A DNA stretch of 61,298 bases from Planctomycetota bacterium (GTDB lineage Bacteria > Planctomycetota > Planctomycetia > Planctomycetales > Planctomycetaceae). Below, in pieces: positions 25,369 through 34,860 of this stretch. Every line of letters begins with the position of its first letter. Positions within the stretch are counted from its first letter, which is position 1. The notes beneath the pieces were generated by a model. That model made no database searches, had not been told where the DNA came from, and saw nothing but the letters and a program-made list of their open reading frames with translations. A program made the position numbers and the translations under genes. Where the stretch lies: assembly GCA_003388505.1 (NCBI GenBank), contig QQVO01000040.1, positions 1 to 61,298 on the forward strand, written 5' to 3'.

Positions 25369-27294
25369 CTATTCGACAACCGCCACCTCACGCGGCTCCA
25401 CCAGCGCTGTGATCTCGGGCACGTCAAACTCCGCGAGCAGACCGAAGCAGAACATCTCCGGTCCGTCCGGGATCTGCAGACTCTCTTCGATTACCTGCTT
25501 CAGACTGGTGAACGGCTGGTGCAACCGCAACTCGCCGATCGCTTCCTCCTCCAGCGCCGCCGCCACCAGTGCGCCGAGCCCCGTCCGCCGGCCGACCGCC
25601 ACCACCGTCACCGGTCCCGCCTGCTGCTCACCGACCAGCCAGCGCGAAACCGCCGCAATCTGATCCGCCTGAATCCCCAGCGGCCTCTCTCCCACCGTCG
25701 CCACCAGGAGCCCATACAGAAAATCCCGCTGCGCGATCTTCGATTCCCCAAAGTAGAACGGGTCCACCGCCAGCACCCGTTTGCCGGCCGCCAGCAGTTC
25801 ATTGATCTGCGTCGCAGCCGCCACCCGTCCGCCGTCCGCCACCACCACGGCCGCTCCCTTTGCATCGTTCGGAATCAGCTCCACCGCCGGGATCGTCCAG
25901 CTGTCACCGACCTTCAATTGCCAGTAATTCGCCTGTAGACCATCCGCCTTCTCCGCATGCGCCAGTTCCGCGGCGGTGACCGCAAGATCGTTGGCCCGCA
26001 CGATCTCCGCCAGCCGGTCCCGCCGTGCCGCTGCCGATTCATCACCGGCTTCACGCGGCAAATCCTCCATCAGCCGCCGGGCCAGCGCATTGAAATCGGC
26101 GTTCCCTTTCGGCAGGTCGACGTGCAACTGCTCCGCTGTCTTGATCTCGTCACTGCACTCAATCTCGCGCCAGTCGAATTCCTCTCCCGCATAGAAGTGC
26201 TCGCCGATCATCCGGTACAGCGCCTCGCGATTGTCCTTGCCGAAGTTGTGGTCGCCCGGCAGATGATTCACATGCGCCACCAGGTTCTCCAGTTTGCCGT
26301 ACATTTGATACACCGGCCGCGCAGCGTCGAGCAGCGGCGGCAGCGCATGTCCCGCCGCGAAGCAGCAGTTGTCCCGGTCGTTGAAGGTCAGCAGCATCGG
26401 CCTCGGCGCACGGATCGCCGTCAGTGTGGCATAGTCGGCGTTGACTCCCAGATCGGTCGGCGTCTGCTCCGAGTCGCCCAGGTCGCTCGTCACATCGCCC
26501 CGCGTAATGAAGCTGCTGTATCCCGCCACCGGGTCGCACAACGTGACCCGCGTATCGAGCGAACTGATGAAGATCGTCTGCCACCCGCCCCCCGAAAGAC
26601 CCGCCACCGCGACCCGCTCCGGGTCGGCGTGTTCATGCTCCAGCAGAATGTCCAACCCCCGGCTCATCGACAGAAAGAACGGCGCCAGCCCACTCGTCCC
26701 GCACAGGTCGAGTTGGTTCATCCGGTAATGGACAAAGCCTTCGCTCCGCAACTGGCCCATCCCGACCCACTCGAGATTCAGCGCCAGCATCCCCCGCTTC
26801 GCCTGGTTAATGCACCGCGTCTGCTTGTACTCGGCCACTTTGCCGTTCCCGTCATGCCCGTTCACGTTGAGCACTACCGGAACCTGCCCCTCCAGTTCCT
26901 TCGGCTCATACAGCAGAGCCGGAATCCACATCCCCGGCACGGCCTGAAACCGCAGCTTCCGGATCACGTACTCCGGCCCCCCGTCGATCGTCTCCAGCCA
27001 TTCCGGCTCCGTCGGCATCTCCCGCCACTCCGCCGCGTCCCCGCGAAACACCACGTTGTTGAGCACGTTCTCCCGCGTCTGGTTTGCGAACTGCTCCCAC
27101 TGCTCCACGCTCTCCGGCTCGGGCGTCGGCGGGACGCGCGACTTGCAGAACTCCCGCACCTCATTCCAGGCGAGATTCGCATCAATAATCGGCCGCTTGA
27201 GCAACTCGGCCACGTCGGCCGCCTCCGCCGCCGTCGCCAGCGCCAGACAGGAAATTACAACCAGACAACTGACGCGAAGCAGTGAACGGCTCAT
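25369..27294 (-). CDS. Secreted alpha/beta hydrolase (acetyl-xylan-esterase/dienelactone-hydrolase-like)
   Basis: The start at ATG 27294 follows GGAGAGACATTG and gives a 641-residue protein with a signal peptide (MSRSLLRVSCLVVISCLALA, cleavage near AEA). The nucleophile elbow is AGLSGGGWQT with Ser234. Asp306 or Asp308 (LLTFNDRDNCC) and His349 (LPGDHNFG) complete a likely catalytic triad. The esterase domain covers residues 100-380. The C-terminal 250 residues look like a second, degenerate hydrolase-like domain (AAVVVADGG, VLAVDPFYFGES). Such proteins are abundant in planctomycetes next to sulfatases and probably remove ester groups from polysaccharides. Substrate unknown. Confidence 0.75.
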   Translation of the reverse strand: MSRSLLRVSCLVVISCLALATAAEAADVAELLKRPIIDANLAWNEVREFCKSRVPPTPEPESVEQWEQFANQTRENVLNNVVFRGDAAEWREMPTEPEWLETIDGGPEYVIRKLRFQAVPGMWIPALLYEPKELEGQVPVVLNVNGHDGNGKVAEYKQTRCINQAKRGMLALNLEWVGMGQLRSEGFVHYRMNQLDLCGTSGLAPFFLSMSRGLDILLEHEHADPERVAVAGLSGGGWQTIFISSLDTRVTLCDPVAGYSSFITRGDVTSDLGDSEQTPTDLGVNADYATLTAIRAPRPMLLTFNDRDNCCFAAGHALPPLLDAARPVYQMYGKLENLVAHVNHLPGDHNFGKDNREALYRMIGEHFYAGEEFDWREIECSDEIKTAEQLHVDLPKGNADFNALARRLMEDLPREAGDESAAARRDRLAEIVRANDLAVTAAELAHAEKADGLQANYWQLKVGDSWTIPAVELIPNDAKGAAVVVADGGRVAAATQINELLAAGKRVLAVDPFYFGESKIAQRDFLYGLLVATVGERPLGIQADQIAAVSRWLVGEQQAGPVTVVAVGRRTGLGALVAAALEEEAIGELRLHQPFTSLKQVIEESLQIPDGPEMFCFGLLAEFDVPEITALVEPREVAVVE

Positions 27295-27666
27295 CAATGT
27301 CTCTCCATCAATGCTGTTGATTTTCGACCGGCAAGTTGAGGCACGGGCGTTACAAATCCGTCTCGTGCGCACAAGTCGTCCCGTTGGTTGGAAAAAACCA
27401 CGAAGGCCCAGCGCGGCCTTCGGCCGCAATCAAGGTAGCCGACTCGCTCCGCGAGTCGGATGTCCATGACGAGGAACTTCCTGCACGCGAAATTTGCGCG
27501 CCACGTGAAGATTCTCCCCATTAGTAGTACAAAGAACGCCAAGCTGGCTTACGGATTGATCGGCTCTGAGAATTCGCCTGCGGTGACTGCTCTTGGTGTC
27601 CTTCGTGCCGTGGTGGTGTACCAGGTGACGTCGAACGTCGGTTCGACAATGTTTACCCAGGGAAAA
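27295..27666. other. Intergenic region with palindromes
   Basis: No gene is supported. CGACTCGC/GCGAGTCG with a TCC loop (about 27440-27458) and a GGCC hairpin near 27413-27424 belong to the small-loop GC hairpins found at many gene ends in this window. Confidence 0.4.
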
Positions 27667-28080
27667 TCACTCCGCCGGGGTCCAGTAGTCGACCACCAGC
27701 ACGTCCTCCAGCACCGGCTTGAGGATTTCGACGAACGCCTGATGTTCCTCGTGCGGCAGGTATTCGGCCCGGCCCTCCTCGTCGCGGAACGTCACCAGGA
27801 AGCAATGCGTGAATCCCTTCGAGTGCATCTCGGGGCTGTTGTTCGTGCCCCACTCGAAGCTCTCGATGGCGTCAATCTTTTCGGGCAGGGCTGCGAATCC
27901 CTGCTCCACCTCGCGAATCTGCTCTTCCGTCGCGTCCTCCTTGAACTTGAGCAGCACGACGTGCCGCAGCACGCGATCCGACTTCTCCTTTGCCTCCGGC
28001 GCAGCCGGCTGTGTGTGCATCACCATTGCGACTCCCGTGAGACAAACGAAGAACGGCAGAAATCGACGAAAAGTTTTCAT
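27667..28080 (-). CDS. Exported stress-responsive A/B-barrel (Dabb) domain protein
   Basis: The 137-residue protein has a signal peptide (MKTFRRFLPFFVCLTGVAMV). One Dabb-type dimeric alpha/beta barrel domain follows: LRHVVLLKFKEDATEEQIREV, then KIDAIESFEWGTNNSPE, then THCFLVTFRDEEGRAEYLPH. H-x2-F at the end of the helix region (HEEHQAFVEILKPVLEDVLVVDY, in part) is typical. Many planctomycete genomes encode exported Dabb proteins of unknown role. A perfect 13-bp hairpin separates it from the sulfatase gene upstream on the same strand. Confidence 0.85.
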   Translation of the reverse strand: MKTFRRFLPFFVCLTGVAMVMHTQPAAPEAKEKSDRVLRHVVLLKFKEDATEEQIREVEQGFAALPEKIDAIESFEWGTNNSPEMHSKGFTHCFLVTFRDEEGRAEYLPHEEHQAFVEILKPVLEDVLVVDYWTPAE

Positions 28081-28113
28081 ATCAGATGCTCCTCACAGGT
28101 GAAATCTGTCATC

Positions 28114-28141
28114 GTAGCGCACGCAGGGCTGCGTGCGCTAC
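28114..28141. repeat. Perfect 13-bp hairpin with two-base loop
   Basis: GTAGCGCACGCAG and CTGCGTGCGCTAC are separated by GG. The hairpin lies at the end of the sulfatase gene and just ahead of the Dabb gene on the minus strand. It lacks a T tract. Confidence 0.6.
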
Positions 28142-29565
28142 GGGTTGCTGCTTCGCAACTCATCGGGAAACTGTGCGACCATCTCCTCAATGCGCCGCTT
28201 CAGATCTTCCACGACTTCCGGATGCTTCCCCGCCACATTCCGCTGCTCACCCGGATCATACTCCAGATCAAACAGCATCATCTCGGTTGATTCGTCCCCC
28301 GTCAGCAACCCCGGATACTCATCCGGCCGGCTCTGTTCATACGGTGCGAGAATCGTCACGCCGTCCGGCCCGCGCGGATCAACCCACGCCTCGCCATTCT
28401 CCCGGAACTGGCTCAACAGCGTCCCCCGCGGCGGCGTGACATGCAATTTGAATCGGCCCATCCGGACCGTCATCAACTGGTCGCCCCGCATCCCGAACAA
28501 CGGCCTCGCGTCGAACGCAGCACCGTTGACAAACACCGGCATCATGTCGCGTCCATCCAGGACGCGATCCTCCGGCAAATCGATCCCAGCCAGTGTCAGC
28601 ACCGTCGGCAACACGTCAATCGTCCCCAGCGGCTCATCAATCACCTGCCCCGCCGGGACATGCCCCGGCCAGCGCACAATCGCCGGCACGCGCAATCCCC
28701 CGTCCCAGGTCGCCGCTTTCATCCCCCGCAGCCCGCCGGTGCTGCCGCCGAACCACGGTCCGTTGTCTGAGGTAAACAGCACGAACGTCTGCTCATCCAG
28801 TCCCAGTTCGGCGATCGTGTCCAGCACGCGTCCCACGCTCCAGTCCAGTTCCGCGATCACATCACCATACAGCCCCGCTCCGCTCTGCTTGTAGAACGCT
28901 TCCGACGGCGCCAGCGGTTTGTGAGGCATCGCGTGCGGCAGATATAGAAAGAACGGCTTGTCACGGTTCCGCTCAATGAAGTCGACCGCTCGCGCCGTGT
29001 ATCGCTGTGTCAGCGTCGCCTGCACCACGGGATATTCGACCACCTCCTCGTTCTCGATCAACTGCACAGGCCGCATGTCGTTCGAGTACAGGATGCCATA
29101 GTACTCGTCGAACCCATGCCGCGTCGGAAAGAACTCGGGCCGGTGCCCCAGATGCCACTTGCCGATGCAACTCGTGGCGTACCCTGCCGCCTGAAACGCC
29201 TCTCCCAGCGTGACCTCGTCCTCCGGAATGCCGACGTCGTTGACCCCGCCGTTCGGCGCATCGGGAGCGGGATTCCGCCACACGCCGTGCCGCCACGGAT
29301 ACCGCCCCGTCAACAGCGTTCCGCGCGACGGTGCGCAGTAGGGCACAGGCACGTAAAACTGCGTCAGCCGCGCCCCTTCCTCCGCCATCCGGTTGAGCCG
29401 CGGCGTCTTGAACTCCGGATGCCCGTAACACTCCAGATCCCCATACCCCAGGTCATCCGCGAAGATAATCACCACATTCGGCGGCTTTGACGTGGCTTCC
29501 GCCACGCCCGGCAGCGCGCCGGCAAGTGCCATCCACGATCCAACTGAGATGAGTATTTGCGTCAT
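28138..29565 (-). CDS. Secreted sulfatase
   Basis: From ATG 29565 the protein has 475 residues and a signal peptide ending near VAEA; a start nine codons earlier is possible. The alkaline-phosphatase-like fold is shown by NVVIIFADDLGYGDLECYG, with metal-binding Asp37-Asp38. The sulfatase signature is YCAPSRGTLLTGR, where Cys77 would be converted to formylglycine. IGKWHLGH and FTSDNGPW carry further active-site residues. It should remove sulfate esters from polysaccharides in the periplasm or outside. The neighbouring esterase-like protein may act on the same material. All key residues are present. Confidence 0.92.
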   Translation of the reverse strand: MTQILISVGSWMALAGALPGVAEATSKPPNVVIIFADDLGYGDLECYGHPEFKTPRLNRMAEEGARLTQFYVPVPYCAPSRGTLLTGRYPWRHGVWRNPAPDAPNGGVNDVGIPEDEVTLGEAFQAAGYATSCIGKWHLGHRPEFFPTRHGFDEYYGILYSNDMRPVQLIENEEVVEYPVVQATLTQRYTARAVDFIERNRDKPFFLYLPHAMPHKPLAPSEAFYKQSGAGLYGDVIAELDWSVGRVLDTIAELGLDEQTFVLFTSDNGPWFGGSTGGLRGMKAATWDGGLRVPAIVRWPGHVPAGQVIDEPLGTIDVLPTVLTLAGIDLPEDRVLDGRDMMPVFVNGAAFDARPLFGMRGDQLMTVRMGRFKLHVTPPRGTLLSQFRENGEAWVDPRGPDGVTILAPYEQSRPDEYPGLLTGDESTEMMLFDLEYDPGEQRNVAGKHPEVVEDLKRRIEEMVAQFPDELRSSNP

Positions 29566-29591
29566 GCTTCGCTTTTCTTGCAACAGCAGCA

Positions 29592-29651
29592 TTAGGGTCC
29601 GCTGTGCGGACCACCCGCGCGAAAGTCAACCCGGTCCGCAAAGCGGACCCT
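29592..29651. repeat. Paired GC-rich hairpins
   Basis: GGTCCGC-TGT-GCGGACC and GGTCCGC-AAA-GCGGACC are two small hairpins. Their outer sequences AGGGTCCGCT and AGCGGACCCT also form one larger inverted repeat. They lie upstream of the sulfatase gene. Confidence 0.5.
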
Positions 29652-29682
29652 GCTCATGGTCGCTCCACCTGGCCGCTGGAAC

Positions 29683-31011
29683 TCACTCCTGAATCGGCAG
29701 CGTCAACTCAATCCGCTCTCCATCCCGAACGACAATGACGTCAACCGATTCTCCCGGCCGCTTTTCGTTCACCGCATAGGCCATCAATTGACCTTCAGTC
29801 ATGCGAACCGTCAAGCCGTCATACGAGACGATCACGTCCCCCTTCTCAAACCCGGCCCGCTTGGCCGCCGCGTGTTCGTTATACTGACCCACGTAGGTCA
29901 CCAGCAGAGCCAGATCGTCCTCGCTCACGCCGGCCGCGCGTCGCACCTTACCCGAGGCATCCTCCAGCACCAGTCCGCCCGTCGCGATCCGCCGAAACGG
30001 CCACGAACTCACCCGCCACGAAATATCCCCCGCCCGCCGCCATCCCTTCGGCAGCGTCCACGACAGCCCGAACGTCTCTCCATCCCGTTTGACCTCAGCC
30101 GTCAACTCATCCGGGTCGTCCGCATGATGCAGCACCCACTGGATGTCGGCCGTCGACAGCACCGGCTGTCCCTCCAGCGAGACGATTTCATCCCCCGCTT
30201 CAAACCCGATCTCCTGAACGTGAGACCCGTCTTCAACCCGCAATACCGTCGACTTCTCCTGCGGGTCCATGATCAATCCGAATTGCTTCGGATTCGGATA
30301 CGGAAACAGCAGCTTTTCCGGGATCGGCTCCCCCTCCAGCAGGTAACCCGCGCGGAGCGCATCCCCCACCTGATGACAGTGGATACAGCTCTTCACCACC
30401 TGCCCTTCGTAGTCCAGTTGCGAACCATACCGGCCTTCCAGGGTCGGCAAATTCTCCGGAACCTCGATCTCGGCGGCAGGCCCCCGTTTCGCCGCCAGCG
30501 CATCCCGGTGCTTCGAGAACTCGTCATGGATCGCCAACGCGGCCTTGAGCGTCTTCGCGAACCCTTCGACCGAGACGTCGTCGTCCGATTCCGTCTGGTG
30601 CGATCGCGTCCCGTAGCGGGCGATGATCGTCTTGTCCGCGTGCAGCACGAACGCCGCCCACGACTGATCGTAATCGAACTGAAACAGCGACAGGTCCATC
30701 CCGTTCGCGTGCACCATCCGTACGCAGACGAACTCGTCCAGCAGATCCCGCACGCGCGGATCCCGCTCGGCCACCTCTTCATCCAGCTTGGCGCACGCCT
30801 CGCACGGCAAACAGCGCAACGTCACCAGCACCGGCTTGCCTGCCTCCCGCGCCTCCTCGAGACCCGCTTCCAGATCGTTGTAGATCCAGAACTCCTCCGC
30901 CTCAATCCGCGCCCGGTCCGCACGAACCTTCTCCTCCCGCGTCTGCTGTGCCTCCGCGCAAGAAGCTGAAACGAACACAACGATCAAGAATGATGCAGCG
31001 AAGCGCTTCAT
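29683..31011 (-). CDS. Exported thioredoxin-like, CxxCH and PDZ domain protein
   Basis: The 442-residue protein has a signal peptide (MKRFAASFLIVVFVSASCAEA). A thioredoxin-like domain (residues 45-165) has CLPCEAC in place of the usual C-x2-C site (VLVTLRCLPCEACAKLDEEV, in part). A single heme-binding-type CIHCH motif lies near residue 212. Two PDZ-like domains follow, near 255-330 (GFEAGDEIVSLEGQPV) and 365-440 (GFEKGDVIVSYDGLTV). The mixture suggests a periplasmic redox or protein-handling role, but the pathway is not evident. It is divergent from the PQQ-propeller gene at 31181. Confidence 0.75.
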   Translation of the reverse strand: MKRFAASFLIVVFVSASCAEAQQTREEKVRADRARIEAEEFWIYNDLEAGLEEAREAGKPVLVTLRCLPCEACAKLDEEVAERDPRVRDLLDEFVCVRMVHANGMDLSLFQFDYDQSWAAFVLHADKTIIARYGTRSHQTESDDDVSVEGFAKTLKAALAIHDEFSKHRDALAAKRGPAAEIEVPENLPTLEGRYGSQLDYEGQVVKSCIHCHQVGDALRAGYLLEGEPIPEKLLFPYPNPKQFGLIMDPQEKSTVLRVEDGSHVQEIGFEAGDEIVSLEGQPVLSTADIQWVLHHADDPDELTAEVKRDGETFGLSWTLPKGWRRAGDISWRVSSWPFRRIATGGLVLEDASGKVRRAAGVSEDDLALLVTYVGQYNEHAAAKRAGFEKGDVIVSYDGLTVRMTEGQLMAYAVNEKRPGESVDVIVVRDGERIELTLPIQE

Positions 31012-31180
31012 CGCACAATCTCCAACTGGAATCGTCTCCGGCCGACACGGCGAGCATAAGGGATTGCCCCCACGTTTTCACCGCCCCCAGCCCACAGTTC
31101 CCGTCCCCGCCGCAGCGACCTATCATGCGCCCGAGCCGAGCGGCTGACATCGTGCCCATCTCAACCAGGAGCAGAACGCA

Positions 31181-32434
31181 ATGAGCATTCCCCGGACGGC
31201 AGTCAGCGCATCTCTCCTGGCCCTCGGCCTTGTCTCGACGGAACTCACCCGCGCCGCTGACTGGCCGCAGTTCCTCGGCCCCGACCGCAACGGAATCTCC
31301 ACGGAAACCGACCTGATCGAGAAGTTCGGCGACGACGGGCCCGAGATCGTCTGGAGCATCGCGCCGGGAGCAGGAATGTCCGGCCTCGCCGTAGCAGACA
31401 ATGCGGTTTACACGCTCGTGCAGCGCGACGGCCGCCAGTTCGCGATCGCCCTCGACGCCGCATCCGGAAACGAACTCTGGGCCTCACCCGTCGCGCCGGC
31501 CTACAAGAACTCCATGGGCGACGGCCCCCGCGCCGCCCCGGCCGTCGCCGGGAACTCGGTCTTCGTCTTCACCGGCGAAGGTGTCCTCGCTTCGCTCAAC
31601 ACAGAAGACGGTTCAATCAACTGGTCCCACGACGTCGTCGATGAACACCGAGGCGAGCCCGCCGACTACGGCATGGCCTGTTCCCCCTTGCTGGTCGAAA
31701 ACCTCGTCATCGTCACCGTCGGCGCACCGGACGCCACCGTCGCAGCCTACGATCAATCGACCGGCGAACCGGCTTGGACCGCCGGCAAGGATCATCCGGC
31801 CGGCTACTCATCCCCGGTACTGCTCGAAATCGCCGAGCAGTCGCAGATCGTCGTCTTCAGCGGAAACGCCCTCCTCGGCGTCGACCCCGCCAAGGGAGAA
31901 GTTCTCTGGCAATACCCCTACGAAACCGACTTCAACTGCAACATCGCCACCCCGGTCTCAATCGACGGCAACGTCTTCATCTCCTGCGGCGAAAACCACG
32001 GCTGTGCACTCCTCAGCATCAAGCCGGACGGCGACGGCTTTAGTGTTGAAGAAGTCTGGACCTCCCTCGGCCGCAGCAGCATCTTTCGCAATGAGTGGCA
32101 AACCTCTGTACTGCTCGACGGCAAACTCTATGGTTTCGACAACGTCGGCAGCGCAGGCCCCGTCACACACCTCGCCTGCATCGACGCCGCCACCGGCGAA
32201 CGCGAATGGCAGGAACTCCGTTTCGGCAAGGGCAACCTCATCGCCGCTGACGGCAAGCTCTGGATCACCAACATGGACGGAGAACTCATCATCGTCCGCG
32301 CCACTCCCGACGGCTTCGAAGAACTCGACCGCGCCCAGATTCTCAACTCCACCAGGCAGGCCCCTGCCCTTGCCAACGGCCGCCTCTACCTCCGCGGCAA
32401 CGAAAACATCGTCTGCATCGACATAAACAACTGA
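31181..32434 (+). CDS. Secreted PQQ-like beta-propeller repeat protein
   Basis: The 417-residue protein has an N-terminal signal peptide (MSIPRTAVSASLLALGLVST, cleavage near TRA). It begins its mature part with ADWPQFLGPDRNGIS, the opening of planctomycete PQQ-repeat proteins. Propeller blades show repeated A-x-D-x-A-S/T-G-x-x-x-W elements (IALDAASGNELWA, AAYDQSTGEPAW, GVDPAKGEVLWQY). No cofactor-specific catalytic residues are recognised, so it may be a scaffold or assembly protein related to BamB rather than a dehydrogenase. Confidence 0.88.
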   Translation: MSIPRTAVSASLLALGLVSTELTRAADWPQFLGPDRNGISTETDLIEKFGDDGPEIVWSIAPGAGMSGLAVADNAVYTLVQRDGRQFAIALDAASGNELWASPVAPAYKNSMGDGPRAAPAVAGNSVFVFTGEGVLASLNTEDGSINWSHDVVDEHRGEPADYGMACSPLLVENLVIVTVGAPDATVAAYDQSTGEPAWTAGKDHPAGYSSPVLLEIAEQSQIVVFSGNALLGVDPAKGEVLWQYPYETDFNCNIATPVSIDGNVFISCGENHGCALLSIKPDGDGFSVEEVWTSLGRSSIFRNEWQTSVLLDGKLYGFDNVGSAGPVTHLACIDAATGEREWQELRFGKGNLIAADGKLWITNMDGELIIVRATPDGFEELDRAQILNSTRQAPALANGRLYLRGNENIVCIDINN

Positions 32435-32618
32435 GAAACCCCAACCAGCCGCGCCGGTCAGGAAGCGGTCATCTGCAAGCGTCCCACGTAAGCCGACCGA
32501 CGCGCCCAAACGTTTAGCCGCAACCCGCAGGGGAGCGCTCGCCACGCAACGGGTGCTTGGGGTCGAAGCGCAGCGGAGCCCCCAGCGAACTACCCACTGT
32601 CCTCATCAGAACCTGCCC

Positions 32619-34025
32619 ATGCACCCCCTCATAGCGCCCCTCGTCCTCCTGTCCTCGATACTCGGTGCCGACGGCGACCTCCCCGCAGGCATCCAGCCCT
32701 ACGACTGGGCTCTCCAACAACTCCACATCCCGCAGGCCCACGAAACAACGCGTGGCTCAAGCGACATCATCGTCGCCGTCATCGACCTCGGCTACCGCCA
32801 CCATCCCCGGCTCGACGGACATCTCTGGACCAACCCCGATCCCGAACGCGGCGACATCCACGGCTGGGACTTCCACGACGACGACGCGTCACTGGAATAC
32901 ACCGGTCCCGGCGAAGACTCAGCCTACCACCGAAACCATCACGTCTTCGTCGCCGGAGAAGTCGCCGCGGTTGCTCCCGAATGCCGCATCATGGTTCTCC
33001 GCGTCGGCTATCGCTCGCACGACAGTTGGCACCGCGCGATCCGCTACGCCGTCGACCACGGCGCACGCGTCCTGGTTCTGCCGCACGGCTACATCCAGCG
33101 CGCCGAGGGCAGCGACGTCCCACTCTTCTACCAGGGCACCGACTTCGCCTATCCCGAGGAGTACCCGGAACTCCGCGAAGCTTACGATTACGCCTACGAC
33201 CAGGGCTGCCTGATCTTCAAAGGCACGGCCGACAACCGAGGCCGCCGCGCCGTCTTTGCGCAAGCCGCCTGGGAAACACTGTGCGCAGTCGGCTCACTCG
33301 ATCGACACGATCGCCCCGCCGACATCACCAACTCCGCTGACTACGTCGAATTCGCCGCGCCGGGAGGCGCCCGCGGCACAAACGACCCGGCCGAATCGGT
33401 CTGGGGCTGTGCCGCCGAAGACGGCTACTGCGCCTTCCAGGGAGGCTGCATGGCCAGCGGGTTCGCCGGCGGAACCGCCGCACTCATCTGGTCGCACTTC
33501 CCCGATCTGACCAACGATCAACTCCGCCAGATCCTCAGAAACACCGCCCGCCAGGCCGACGGAATCGAACCCGACCAAAACGGCTGGGACAACCAGACCG
33601 GCTTCGGAATCCTCGACGCCCAAGCCGCCGTATCACTCGCCGCAGACCAACTCACCCGCCGAGTCGAATGGGCCGATCCAAAGGCGACCGTCACCGAGGA
33701 CAACGGAACCGGTAAACTCACCGGGCGTCTCGCCAATCGCGGCGTTTTCGATGCCAACCAGGCGATCGCCGTCGTCTACAACGGCAACCCGCGAAAGCCC
33801 GCCTCACCCGCAGCCACTGTCGAAAGCCCCGGCCCCAGCCTGCAAGTCCGCCAGATCGGCCACGTCATCACCCCCGTCCGCGGACTGCAAGAAGCCGCCA
33901 TCACCATCGAACTCACCGAACCCCCCGGCCAATCCCTCTGGGTCGAAACCTACTCCCTCGACCGCCACGACCCCGGCCACCTCCACCGCACCGAGGTCAC
34001 GCTATCGCAGTCAGCGGGAGAATAG
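32619..34025 (+). CDS. Subtilase-fold protein with Ser-to-Cys change at the nucleophile
   Basis: The start at ATG 32619 gives 468 residues with a short signal peptide (MHPLIAPLVLLSSILGADG). The peptidase S8 pattern is clear. The catalytic Asp is Asp56 in IIVAVIDLGYR. The His is His107 in HHVFVAGEVAAVAP, where the usual motif is H-G-T-H-V-A-G. The segment that normally reads G-T-S-M-A is GGCMASGFAGG, with Cys277 in place of serine. The C-terminal 110 residues form a beta-rich domain. It may be an inactive relative, a binding protein or an unusual thiol enzyme. It is downstream of the PQQ gene on the same strand, 184 bases apart. Confidence 0.8.
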   Translation: MHPLIAPLVLLSSILGADGDLPAGIQPYDWALQQLHIPQAHETTRGSSDIIVAVIDLGYRHHPRLDGHLWTNPDPERGDIHGWDFHDDDASLEYTGPGEDSAYHRNHHVFVAGEVAAVAPECRIMVLRVGYRSHDSWHRAIRYAVDHGARVLVLPHGYIQRAEGSDVPLFYQGTDFAYPEEYPELREAYDYAYDQGCLIFKGTADNRGRRAVFAQAAWETLCAVGSLDRHDRPADITNSADYVEFAAPGGARGTNDPAESVWGCAAEDGYCAFQGGCMASGFAGGTAALIWSHFPDLTNDQLRQILRNTARQADGIEPDQNGWDNQTGFGILDAQAAVSLAADQLTRRVEWADPKATVTEDNGTGKLTGRLANRGVFDANQAIAVVYNGNPRKPASPAATVESPGPSLQVRQIGHVITPVRGLQEAAITIELTEPPGQSLWVETYSLDRHDPGHLHRTEVTLSQSAGE

Positions 34026-34049
34026 CTCCACGGCCCCCGAAACGGGTGC

Positions 34050-34068
34050 CACTGGCGTCCCGCCAGTG
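34050..34068. repeat. Small-loop palindrome after the subtilase gene
   Basis: CACTGGCG-TCC-CGCCAGTG forms a perfect 8-bp hairpin between the convergent subtilase and ferritin-like genes. No T tract follows, so it may serve both directions weakly or be a repetitive element. Confidence 0.5.
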
Positions 34069-34232
34069 CGATGCAACGTGCAATCCTGTCGCTTCATCCA
34101 TCCACGAATACACGAAATCCAGGATACAACCTGCCCCATCACCTTCGCTCCACTTGCGGGCAAGGCGAAGATGCCACCCAAGACTCTCCGCGCCCCCTCC
34201 GCGCAACCTCCGTGCCTCCGTGTTGAACTTCG

Positions 34233-34697
34233 TCACGCCCCTTTCTCGTACTCCGCCAGGTACCCCATAAAGTCCCGGCGGTGCTCTTCTTCATCCGCCA
34301 GCGACGTGATGCACAGGTCCTGCGTCACGTAGTCGACTCCGTCGCAGAGTTTGATCAGCTTGTTGTACTGGGCGATCGCCGAGTTCTCCGCTTCGATCAC
34401 GCCCTTGATGACGGAAATGACGTCGGTCGTGTCGGCCGGCGGTTGCAGCGAGTCCTGCCCGGCCGAAAACGCCTTGCTGCCGGGAACCGTGCCTCCCAGA
34501 GTCTTGATCCGCCTCGCCAGAATCTGGGCGTGCCCCAGTTCTTCCTGCACGTCGGCGGCGAGCGCCTTCTTGATCTCCTCGGCCCGTACGCCGTCCAGGT
34601 TGATCGAGTTCGCGATGTAGCTCATCACCGTCTCGATTTCCATCCAGTACGCCACCTGCAGTTCTTTGATGATCTTTCCAGTCGATTCGTCGCTCAT
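34233..34697 (-). CDS. Ferritin-like di-iron protein
   Basis: ATG 34697 after a GGAG site gives 154 residues forming four helices. Conserved metal ligands are visible as E-x2-H pairs: EELGHAQILARR in helix two and DEEEHRRDFMGYL in helix four. The glutamates MEIETVMSY and VIEAENSAIAQY lie in helices one and three. This is the bacterioferritin/Dps-related or rubrerythrin-type arrangement, suggesting iron oxidation or storage or peroxide protection in the cytoplasm. There is no heme-binding Met or rubredoxin tail. A longer start at 34742 is possible but lacks a better ribosome binding site. Confidence 0.85.
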   Translation of the reverse strand: MSDESTGKIIKELQVAYWMEIETVMSYIANSINLDGVRAEEIKKALAADVQEELGHAQILARRIKTLGGTVPGSKAFSAGQDSLQPPADTTDVISVIKGVIEAENSAIAQYNKLIKLCDGVDYVTQDLCITSLADEEEHRRDFMGYLAEYEKGA

Positions 34698-34860
34698 CGG
34701 CTCATCTCCGTCATTCACTGTGCGTTCAAGGCCCCTTGCCAATCACATCCGCCCCCAGGCCGGACATGCCGTCTCCGACGAATCGTAGGCGCGCCACCCC
34801 AACGATTCCACCAGCGATTGAAACTATCCCTCCCCCTCGCCAACCACCCGCCACCCGCCC

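Noticed and set aside
25957-27285. Plus-strand frame of 442 codons over the hydrolase
   Set aside because: The opposite strand encodes a signal peptide and catalytic triad; the plus-strand product is His/Arg-rich noise.
29656-30969. Plus-strand frame of 437 codons over the thioredoxin/PDZ gene
   Set aside because: Shadow of the minus-strand gene, which has a signal peptide and PDZ motifs.
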